Shown in pieces: positions 54,540 through 64,000 of a DNA stretch of 64,000 bases (positions are counted from its first letter, which is position 1; each line of letters opens with the position of its first letter). The DNA lies in contig NW_020170459.1 in the NCBI RefSeq assembly GCF_000524195.1, positions 256,643-320,642 of the forward strand, read 5' to 3'. The notes under the pieces were generated by a model. That model was not told where the DNA came from. It did no database searches and saw only the letters and a list, made by a program, of their open reading frames with translations. Origin of the DNA: Echinococcus granulosus. Its lineage: Eukaryota > Platyhelminthes > Cestoda > Cyclophyllidea > Taeniidae. The position numbers were made by a program, and so were the translations under genes.

Positions 54540-55128
54540 CTTATGCTGATAGCATTCTGAACTATGGCAAGGACCTCGATTAAGATTAATGTAGAACAAG
54601 CAATTCAAATATCCTGTGGGACTTTTTGGTATGAACATTCTTTAAATTGACCCCATCTTAGCTCATTCGCCAATTTTTAATGGCTTATTTAATGCAATCT
54701 TGGAGCCCACATGGAAAACAATCTTCACGACTACTTGCTTTGATAACCCAATAAGACACAGGTGTGAATATTTTATTTCCTTGAATGGAAATGTCAGGCG
54801 AGAATAATGAGTTTCTCCTGAGTACGTAATTTTGCACTCTTTACAAAGTAGGTTGTTCATGATTATCTACTTGAATAGGGGAGATAGTTCCTAATTTTTA
54901 AACTTTGCACGTCTGATTGTGACCCCAGATTGTCGAATGTTTTCCGACTCACATGCTGTAGTTCATTTTGTTAGTAGTTAAACTGCAGCTCGTTGTAAGA
55001 GTCACGGTTCTGTAAGAAAACGGATAAAAAAAACACAAGAGGATGCACGAGTAGACAAATTTAAAGGACTTTTCCCTCTTCAGTTCTGAAGGCATAACTA
55101 GAAGCAAGGCGTTTCTCAAAAAGCCTAA
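54540..55128. other. Intergenic, nothing recognised
   Basis: AT-rich stretch between the truncated TRIM copy and the 3' end of ZIC; no coding or repeat signal seen. Confidence 0.5.
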
Positions 55129-55134
55129 TTTATT
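55129..55134 (-). promoter_or_regulatory. Poly(A) signal AATAAA for ZIC
   Basis: Canonical hexamer on the minus strand (TTTATT on +), about 110 nt beyond the stop at 55243. It supports 55243-55877 as the terminal exon. Confidence 0.6.
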
Positions 55135-55242
55135 GACCTTTAAAATTTGTGATATTGAAGTACCATAAGTAGAATTTACTATTCCAAGTAGAGTGCGTCT
55201 GCTGTACAAGGCATTGGTACACAAACACGCGCACACCTCACC

Positions 55243-55877
55243 TTACGTTGGGTGGAATTCACCCGCCATTCTCTTCATTCCGTATTCCCCCCACGACGCA
55301 CAGCATTGACTCACCTCGCCCTTCGACATCTCAGCGGTCATAGACACGGGCACATTACCATAGGCTCTGTAGGGATCGTTTTCGAAGTCCGCTCCCTGAC
55401 CCCCAACCATTGAAGGTGAAAGATAATGCAAGGTATGCGAAGTCGCAGCACACACAGGTAAAGTGTGTGGAAAGTGGTGATTCTCATCCCCCACTCCTCC
55501 TTCAACTTGAACTCTGCCATACCTTGTAGTATCGAAAGTATAGGTCCCAGCCGGGCAGTAGAAGGGAAGTTCACACTCAGTGGAATAAGATGCACTGTAC
55601 CGGTACCAGAGCGGACTGGCTTTAAGGGGTTGTTGCTGAGATGCTGTGGAGGGGATATCGGTGGTGACAGCATCGGTGGCGGAAGAAGTGGTGCAGACGG
55701 CGTGAACGCGCATGTGTTTTCGCAGTGAGCTGGGATGGGAGTAACTTTTGCTGCAGCCCCGGTAACGGCAACTGTACGGCTTCTCGTTCCAGTGTGCGTG
55801 CATGTGCTTCTTGCGATCCGAGCTGTTGGCAAATCGACGATTACAGCCAACGAACTCGCAGAGGAAGGGCTTTTCAC
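55243..55877 (-). CDS. ZIC: ZIC exon 2 (fingers 4-5, C-terminus)
   Basis: Enters in phase 1 after CTGTGTAG, reading EKPFLC. After finger 5 (KHMRVHA) about 150 residues of S/T/P/Y-rich sequence lead to TAA. GTAAGG overlaps the stop codon and could act as a donor in another isoform. Confidence 0.95.
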
Positions 55878-58800
55878 CTACACAGAAGGAAAAGGTGCAA
55901 AAGTTGACATAGACAGAACCGGTTTCCGTTGTTTTCCTGCACTACTGTTTATGAAACATCTTTTTCTTGATGAATGGATCTAAAATCACCAATTTAATAA
56001 GGCATCAAATAAATTATTGTACCGAGTGTGAGATGGAACATGCGGTTAAACAATAAGAGGGCCATTGAAGTGACGGCAAAGGTGGGTTGTTTTCATGACT
56101 TCTTAGGACAGGATGTGTTAAGGAAGTAGAATTAGCGAGCACTTTGCATCCTGTCGAGAAAAGATTGTGCAAACTCAATAAATGCGCCATCTAAGAATCT
56201 CTAGAGCTGCTTTTGTTTTGTCAGATTTTCCTATCATTAAGGAAATGTTCTCACGCATCATTATGGAAAACAGAAAGAGTATTTCGAAGTGCGAGAGTGA
56301 TATCTGGCACAACAACCTAGCACGTGTGCTGCCATTGTTTCCAAAGCGGATGGACAAGGACAGCCCTATTGTTTTGATGACTGACAGACTGACTTGTTCC
56401 TTGAAATTGTTTCAACTCATTCAATTTGCAATGCATGATTTTGTGCAATCAGCTATTATAACTGGTAAGTGGCTTGACACTTGCTTATGACAGTGGGCTC
56501 GAGTGAGAAAATCGGAGCATCATATGCACATTGGGGCATGTAAAAGCAAAAACTGTGGGAATGGTAACCTTCATACTAGGGATGCGCACCCCACAACCAA
56601 TCTGCTGAAACAGCCTAATATCTTCATTGGAGTCTAGCTCCTCGGTACTTCGGTTAACTTCCATCAATTAGACTAACAGACAAATAATGCTAGGAAATTG
56701 GTTTCACGCTCCACTTCATCTCACCACACCGAGTGGTAACATTGTTGAAGCTCATGAATGTATCCACCACTGAAAGGAATCTACTTTGCTCTCTTAATGT
56801 AGCAGGATGGCTTTCAGACTCGTCTTTAAATCTTAGTCGATTGCCGTCAATCATGTCAAGTGGTGAGTGAAAAGCAAAATCGCAAATTTTTGCACCACTG
56901 TTCAAGGAGCATCTACCGTTGGTTTGATAGTGTAAACCAAGGGAAAATTGTTACCAAGTTATGTGGCCATCGACAAGCAGGAAGGGATAGAAGAATTCCA
57001 CCGGCCTTCTCTCCTCTCCTCAGAGTGACGCTGCACATAGCGGACCCACACTAGCGACTAAAGGGTGTGCACTTGGCCATACACACACCGAAATAAACTA
57101 GGAAACAGAAGTGCTGGTGAAGACGGACAGATATCACTTTCATGGGTGTAATCGAACGTGCCTGTGTATGTGATGTGATGTACAGCTGTCAAGCATCCTG
57201 TCCACGCGTCTCCCTCTGTCTATCTCCATCTCCTTGGTTTTCTCGTCTGACTTGAACTTTCGTTTTCTCACACCTACTGCAGCAGCAGAAGCAGAGGCAG
57301 CAATTACAGAATCAGCAGCCACCAATAGTTCTTCTATTTTTTCTTCATTAGATACTCTGTTCTGCTTGTTTAGCAACTCTAAGCTACTACGGACCTTTGT
57401 CTTTTTAATATAACTGGTTTGTGATATTATTAACACATTTACTGCTAGCACAACCTATATGTGATGCCCCTATTTTATCGCTCGGGCCGGACATCACACA
57501 CACATGACGCGCTATTTACCAGCCATGATAGCTGATTGCACAAAATCATGCATTCAAATAATTAAAGGAGCATGTCAGTTTGTAAGTGAATTATTTTCCT
57601 TATTTGCAGAGTCATACCCATATTCTACAAAAAATTAGTGACGATGGGTGTCACATTAAAACAGTGAAACATCTGGACGGTGTTCGCCGATCTTCCACGG
57701 AAAGACTGCAAACAAACGTGTTAGATAACGCTCTTATATTTCGCCTTGAATAATTGGAATTCGGGGAGAGGACTAGTTCAACCTCGTTGACTTGCATCAG
57801 CGAGACATTCCACATTGACCACGAAGTTGTAAGCTGAGATGGATATATCTTAAATCTTAAATCTCAAGTATGGTGAATTGGCATAGATTCTGATACGAAT
57901 GCTGCTTCAATAATTTTGAGCCCTTTGAAGTGAGTATAGTGTTAGGTGGGCGTGGAGTAGGCTTTTAATTGATTGTTGTCAATCCTATCAGACCCTACTT
58001 GACTGAACAGTCCGGTGCCACGTCAACAGATTTGAAAATATAGAAGTGAAAAGTTTTTACTGGAAGTCTGCACTCATCCTGTAGAAGATTGATTTGCAGC
58101 GTTAGAAGTCTAAACCATTTTTGGCAGAAAAAGTGAAAGATGAACAAACGTACAATTATGTAACAGAGGCGTACCCCGCCAAGTCAGTCATAAATTGTCT
58201 ATGAATGATGCCTCAGTGTTAACTCAACTCCCTGGGATGGAATTTTTTCGAAGCTGGTAGGGTGGTCAAGCTTATGAGGGCCCGAAGACGCAAAATGTGC
58301 TCTAGGGACATGCGTTTGAATGGTTAGTGGATTTAAATTAAATCAAGGGGAGAAGGGAGATAAGCGGCATTTTATATTTCAACACTCTGGAAAGAACTGT
58401 CCTTCACACTGGTGTTAATGCCTGGAAAACCTTCATAATGGTCTATTTTTCCTGACCCATTCTTTAATCACCGTTACATACATCTGGAGAGCGCCTGTTA
58501 TCAGTTTGTAATAACCAGTTGCACTAAATCTTAGAATGTCTGAGTTCAAAACGATGGTCTAATGACACACATTTCTCAACCTTCTATGCTGCAAAACTCT
58601 AAAAAGAACTGATCTTTTGTTGGTATTGATGGTTCCTTTTCATCCAAGGCTTCCTCCATAGGACGAGTTGACTGTGATTGTGAGTTAACTCCTCTCGCCT
58701 TTTTTGTGTGTAAATAAACAAGCTTCAACGTGTTCTCCTTCCAGACGGTCCGACAAGTAGTACATGAGAAGGGGAGGTGGGGGAGGGAGACGGCTTGGCA

Positions 58801-61800
58801 CTACGCCTTACACCACCATCGTCTTGTGTGGTTTCCCCGTTTCCATCCTCCATCCGTCCATCATGACGGACATGGCTTCAATGCGCACGTGTGCGAATTA
58901 ACTGCATTCAGCTGAGTGGATAAAAAAATGCAAACTCATCCAGCCTACCTCGATGGAGATGATCAAATAGTGGTTTAGATAACCAGTCAGGTGAATGGTA
59001 GGATCTAAATCGCATTCTAATCGTTTTATAAAGGCAGTAAAGCAAGATTTAAATGGTATGTTTCTGTTTTGAAACATGAACCATATCTTTGGATTACTTC
59101 AAAATGGTTCATCCAAAGCACTTTTGGAAGAGAAATACTAGTATCACAACTTAATTCAATGATTGTTTAAAAAAGATGGACCAGCTCAAGGGAAACTAAT
59201 TTTTTAAACATATGCTCCTTTATTTTACTTGGATGCTGAAACATCTCCATCCATCCATCCATCCATCCATCCATCCATCCATCCATCCATCCATCCATCC
59301 ATCCATCCATCCATCCATCCATCCATCCATCCATCCATCCATCCATCCATCCATCCATCCATCCATCCATCCATCCATCCATCCATCCATCCATCCATCC
59401 ATCCATCCATCCATNNNNNNNNNNNNNNNNNNNNNNNNNNNNNNNNNNNNNNNNNNNNNNNNNNNNNNNNNNNNNNNNNNNNNNNNNNNNNNNNNNNNNN
59501 NNNNNNNNNNNNNNCTATCCATCAAAAAAATCAGGAAGAGATGAAACCGAAGCGCAAGTGTAACACACTCGCAACAACCAAACAATTTGAATCCTTGCAT
59601 CAAAATATTCCAATATCGGCTCTTCAAATTCTTAATGAAAAGAGAGAAGACAAACACTGACTTACTTAATGGTGATGGGTTTATAATAAAATTACTGAAG
59701 ACATTCAGACTAACGTAGCTTTTTGGAAAATTCCTACTGTTCACCAAAATCTCCCTACCTTGTAAAGCTCTTCATTATTTTGCAAATCGCATTTTGCTAA
59801 AGACGTTTCTAAAAGATAATTCTTAATCGGCAAAATTAACTGGCGAAAAAAATTAACGACGAATATAGCTACTTACTGTTCATTAAATCCAGAAAAATCG
59901 CTTCAGATCAGGGTCAGATCCCACGGACATGTTTGCCACCGGTATTTGAGCTTGAATATGGCCAAACCAAGTTACCTTAATCCAACTGCACTGGTGTGGC
60001 AGGATTATTTGTACAGAACCACCTGGCATATAGCAAGCCCGTCGCGTGGTGGCTTGTTAAATTTTGGAACGGAAGGGCAGGCTTGGGGGTGGATGTTATC
60101 ACCCTCCCTCCCTGCCCCCTTTCGTGGAAGATTCACATGCCATCTGCCCAGTGAGGGCACTTCACAATTTAATCTATTTTTTTCATTAATGGCGAGCTTC
60201 TACGAGTTTCTCCTATTTTATTCGATAATACCACTGAAAGCAGGAGAAATCCCTCCAACATACACTTTAATGATTGTGTAGTTAAGCAAGCCTTGATCTC
60301 CTCGAAAAAGACCAATCATGGGTGGGTGAGGCTGGTCGGGTATCTTACCTCCATTATCTAGTATTAGCTTCATGGGTTGACCCCGGAGGTGAAAAGTGCC
60401 TTTTTCGCCTGGAAAACGCTTAACAACTCATTGAATTTCATTCATACGGTCGGCAACACTTTACCGCCATGTCAATCATCTCAGCTAATTGACCACGTTT
60501 TCATACTTCAAACAGTGGAGAAAAACCCGTTCCTGAAATCGTGTTATCAAAGTTGGTAGGAATTTGTTAAAAAAGAAGTATTACCAGAAGTTGATAAACA
60601 CTTTTTTTTCCAAATGGTAAGCTTAGGTGGATCTAGTCTAACATAAATACATAAATGAATGTAAAGTGAAGAGATCATAGCATTAAACAGATTCTTAAAA
60701 AAATAGAGCCAATAAAGACGTGCTTAATGAAATTATATGTATAATGTGTGCAAGATTTATCTATTTAAGAAACTAGGGATGAATCTAGAAGTTTCCACTA
60801 CATCACAGAGTCAAGTGAGGTAAACATGGATTATATGTGGAACTTTGTGAACTATGCCATCGTCAACACAAGTACTCAACACGGATTCCTTATCAAACCA
60901 TGCCAACCGGTTCCGCCAAATGACTTGCAGGAATCGGATCGGGCAAGTTAAAAACAATAAATTACATGTAGGATGATGGAGCCCCTTAACAGCGGTTAAA
61001 CTGGCCAAAAAATTAATGACAGCCCTGAGCTGTGGTGCTTGATTTTCCACCAACAGCCTGACAGCGAGTGTTGATTGAGGCGTGAATAGAGCGAACGATG
61101 TCAGCTAAGTTTCTCCTCCTTATGACCTTTTATGCACTTCGCGTGTGGTCCCCTACAGCATTATGATAATTTAACCTTTTCCATAAATGGGTAAAAGATA
61201 TTATTTTTTGGGAATATCATTTGAATTCCCTTTTGAAAAATCTGCAACCCATTCTTCGGTTATATTAACAAAATGGATGGTTTTATGACCTCAACTTTCT
61301 CATCGACCTGATTAACCAATCACCCCTGCCCAGTTGAACCAATATGAAAAACACTTTAGCTAACACTCTTTGGAGCAAATTTTTATAAAAAATTCCAAAA
61401 ATAGCATTAATTTAAACAGTACAACTAAACAGATAATACAGTGACAACCTGATCACATCCACTCATTCGCAGCATAAACATCAAATTCAGTGGCCTAAAT
61501 GCAGACTCAAATAGTACAACGTATTTGTGCTCCAAAGTTGTACTGGTTTAGTTTAACCATAACAATCCACATACCCTTCTGGTGAAAGCTGAGAGAAGAG
61601 CATGGCTAAATAGGTGGATTTGCATTAAGTGCTCTCTTCCCCCTCTTCTCCCTCTCATTTATGTGGCCATCCAACAATCGAGTAGTGGGTGAAACACGAG
61701 CAGGAGCCATTTGGGGAGCCTAGCAACACCCTCCTATTGCCCGTATGTGCATTTACCACTTACCACACCTCAACCACCAACATAGCGGTGTGACAGTCAA

Positions 61801-63224
61801 AGGGGGACTGTAAATCGAGTTTCCCTCCCCTCTTTCACTTTTGCCAATACCACGTCAATTAACATGGGTCTGCCTTGTGGTGGCATTCCAGTTTGTTCTC
61901 ATCTGAAACATGGGCAGATGCAACAGTGTGGTCTTAAAGCTACAAAGTGGCCTTGTGACAATCGACTCCTCTGAGTGGAGCTCAAATGCACGCTATTGTG
62001 GGCTTATTTATGCCGCTATAAATCGATAAAATCGATTGTTGCTTCATGGGAAAAAATCGATGGCATTAAAAGTGAAAGCCACTCAGTGCAGAAGTGAGGA
62101 GGGAAAGTCGCTCAATTGTAAGGATTTACTCCATACACTCATAAAAATACGGATTTACTTGACGTAAAGGGATTTTATACTTGGAATTATCTACGCAAAG
62201 TGTGACTCTGTTCACTGGTTATAATCGTACTTGAGGCAAATTAGGGATAAACAGCTTCGTTCATTTAAAAGCATTCTCTTTCACATTTTCCACAAGATCT
62301 CTATCATGAAACGTGTGCTTTTATAGGCGATAACTAGCTTTTTTTTGAAATGTATAATGATTTTAAATTTTAGTAGCGATCAAGCAATTCAATTTAACAA
62401 TGCAAATTCATAAAACTAATAACATTATATGCTCAAAATGTGCAAAAATGTGCCATCTCTCGTGGCAGTAGCAATGACCTCAGCTATTCCGATTTTATTT
62501 TAAGTTGATTGGCCACACGGAGCTGCCACTCATCCAAGGTTTCGACGTAGACCTCAACCCAACTAAATCACCAATTCCAAACCCTTTTGAACGTTGGACT
62601 CACTCTCAAACAGCTAAGCTGTATTGCGTATTCAAAAAATGACCGACTTCAATATCGGTAGGATCACTTACCGGTGTGAGTCCTTTTGTGAATTTTCAAG
62701 TTCTCCGCTCTTGCGAACACCTTGTAGCATCCAGGGAAGGGGCAGTTGAAGGGTTTCTCGCCTGTATGCACCCGAATATGATTAATCAATTTATACTTGG
62801 CTTTGAAGGCTCGACCCTGGCGTGAGCAGTTGTGCCAATAGCAGGTGTGGTCCACCCTTTCCGGTCCGCCCACGTGGTCCATCGTCAAGTGGTTCACCAT
62901 CTCTCCAATGGTGTGAAATCTCAGACCGCATATCTTTCGCACGCACCCTTCATCCTCCGTCCACTGGCAGACGTGTTCAAAGATTGCCTGTGTTTGTAGA
63001 GGCGGTGGTGGTGGCGGCAGCGGAGGTGGAGGAGGCGGTGGGGAAGGGCTGTAGGCATTGAAGTAACGATGGTAGAACTGAGCGTCGGAGGTTGCAGCAG
63101 TGGCGGCTGCAGTAGTATCGTTATGGCGATAGGCGCCTGGGGTGATGTGGGATAACGTCCCACTGGGTTGATAATGGTAGTACATGTTGTGATATTGGGG
63201 ATCGAGGTAGATTGTGGAAGCCAT
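55243..63224 (-). CDS. ZIC: ZIC-family five-finger transcription factor (2 coding exons)
   Basis: GLI-superfamily C2H2 factor (fly odd-paired), known for neural and segmental patterning. Exons 63224-62672 and 55877-55243 give 395 residues. N-terminal part is Y/H/P-rich with poly-P. Finger 1 is the wide ZIC type ([20 protein letters not shown]), finger 2 [20 protein letters not shown], finger 3 [20 protein letters not shown]. Fingers 4 and 5 are in exon 2 ([40 protein letters not shown]). The start ATG has an in-frame TAA nine bases upstream. The C-terminus is not conserved. Which vertebrate ZIC it is closest to cannot be said. Confidence 0.96.
59247..59414 (+). repeat. (ATCC)n microsatellite, about 42 units before the gap
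   Basis: 168 bp of uninterrupted CCAT units directly abutting the N run. True length unknown, since the array is cut by the gap. Confidence 0.97.
59415..59514. other. Assembly gap, 100 N
   Basis: Exactly 100 N, a placeholder size. Sequence resumes with CTATCCATC, consistent with the far edge of the same microsatellite. Confidence 0.98.
62022..62061. promoter_or_regulatory. Cluster of three ATCGAT palindromes in ZIC intron
   Basis: ATCGAT at 62022-62027, 62031-62036 and 62056-62061, within 40 bp and about 610 bp downstream of exon 1. Similar palindromes are bound by BEAF/DREF-type factors in insects; relevance to flatworms is unknown. Candidate enhancer only. Confidence 0.3.
62672..63224 (-). 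CDS. ZIC: ZIC exon 1 (N-terminus, fingers 1-3)
   Basis: 184 codons plus one base. Ends at the HTGE linker before GTAAGT, phase 1. Confidence 0.96.
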
Positions 63225-64000
63225 TTTCTGTTACTGTTATGGTTGGGTGGGGGAGGGGGGAAGAGTGCCACAAGGGCCCCCCACTGTTTGCAGGCTTGAC
63301 GCTTACTAAAGGTATGAGAGAGTGTTCATTGGCTCGCCTGGGCGCGCTAACTGATACACCAATCAGAATGGGAGAAAGAACGGAGAGTGAATGTGTGTAG
63401 CGCTTCACTGATTGGGGGATCCGCTAACACTCCACCGTAGCGTTGAGCGGGTTACTTTTAGAGTATCCACAGCTTGATCAGTATATTGATAAGTTTCTCT
63501 TTTGTAAACAGTCATCATTTTACAATTTATTAGGATTCCTTCTGAGTCTGCTGCAATAAACCTTTTTTTAGTTTGATTAATGCCTTTCGCCATTCACAAA
63601 GCTTCCTTAAGCTCTTGTACTGACCTTCGATGGCAAAAACATCAACGCGTTGCTTCTGCTAAGGTGGGTAAAACTGTGCTAAAGTATTCTGCTGTGAAAG
63701 AAATCTAACTCAATCCATTTTGGAAAAAATTTGTTTAGCGAGAGATTTGAAGTGGATTAAAACCCATCTATGCGGGAACTCCTTCCTACCCTCTTCGCAT
63801 ACTTAAATCGACCCTCAAACTTATCATTTAGTTGCAGCTCCTCTCTCAAGAGCCTTAATGAGGCCTTTTAATGGCTGAGGTCATTTGCGATGAAGTCACA
63901 ACCTCTTATTATCTTGTATTTTCACCCACTAAAGTGGTAATCTTAAATGAAACGTCTCGCAAAGAGGATAAAAGCTTAGTTTTTCTCCTAAGTTTTACGC
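63225..64000 (-). promoter_or_regulatory. ZIC upstream region
   Basis: 0.78 kb upstream of the ZIC start codon to the window end. Presumed 5' UTR and proximal promoter. G-rich run near 63250-63262; no clear core promoter motif and no further coding exon recognised. Confidence 0.4.

Larger units (their letters stand above)
55878..62671 (-). other. ZIC intron, 6.8 kb
   Basis: Splits the zinc-finger domain between fingers 3 and 4. Holds the (ATCC)n tract and assembly gap, and an ATCGAT cluster near its 5' end. No nested gene recognised; several 60-110 codon frames show no domain. Confidence 0.8.

Noticed and set aside
59167..59747. Long frames of repeating MDGW / SIHP residues on both strands
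   Set aside because: Pure translation of the (ATCC)n microsatellite and the N gap.

Overview
This window is intron-rich nuclear DNA of an animal, most likely a parasitic flatworm and probably a taeniid tapeworm. Three things point there: the gene families (neurobeachin/LRBA, HMGB, AP-4, ZIC), very short introns (33 and 37 bp) beside very long ones, and several copies of a ~1.1 kb non-coding LTR element that matches the design of the TRIM elements described in taeniid cestodes. The species assignment is inference; no rRNA or mitochondrial marker is present.

Layout. Positions 502-44827 (+) hold the 3' part of one very large gene of the neurobeachin/LRBA family (fly rugose, worm sel-2). I reconstructed 31 coding exons, about 2,300 codons, by joining splice sites in compatible phases and matching the family. 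The first exons lie upstream of the window. The order is a conserved armadillo-like/DUF4704-type region, disordered linkers, DUF1088, PH-BEACH, BEACH and C-terminal WD40 repeats, with an unusual Q/T-rich tail. One junction (exon 10 to 11) is unresolved. Two introns in the WD40 part use GC-AG splice sites.

An HMGB gene (45116-47680, -) converges on it, with 288 bp between the stop codons. It has two HMG boxes, a poly-Q linker and a long acidic tail ending in a separate terminal exon. A bHLH gene of the TFAP4 (AP-4) family (49018-50270, +) is head-to-head with HMGB across 1.3 kb. After ~5 kb without a recognised gene comes a ZIC-family zinc-finger gene (55243-63224, -) in two coding exons. A 6.8 kb intron splits its five-finger domain and holds an (ATCC)n tract that runs into a 100-N assembly gap.

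The neurobeachin introns are a graveyard of mobile DNA: three full-length TRIM-like elements and two further LTR copies, all on the minus strand; a decayed Ty3/Gypsy pol fragment; and several unclassified dispersed repeats. A truncated TRIM-like copy lies near ZIC on the plus strand. The four genes share no pathway. Neurobeachin/LRBA acts in membrane trafficking, HMGB in chromatin architecture, and AP-4 and ZIC are DNA-binding transcription factors. I saw no clearly new biological system. The best leads are the TRIM family, the unclassified repeats that keep open frames, and the lineage-specific additions to HMGB and neurobeachin.
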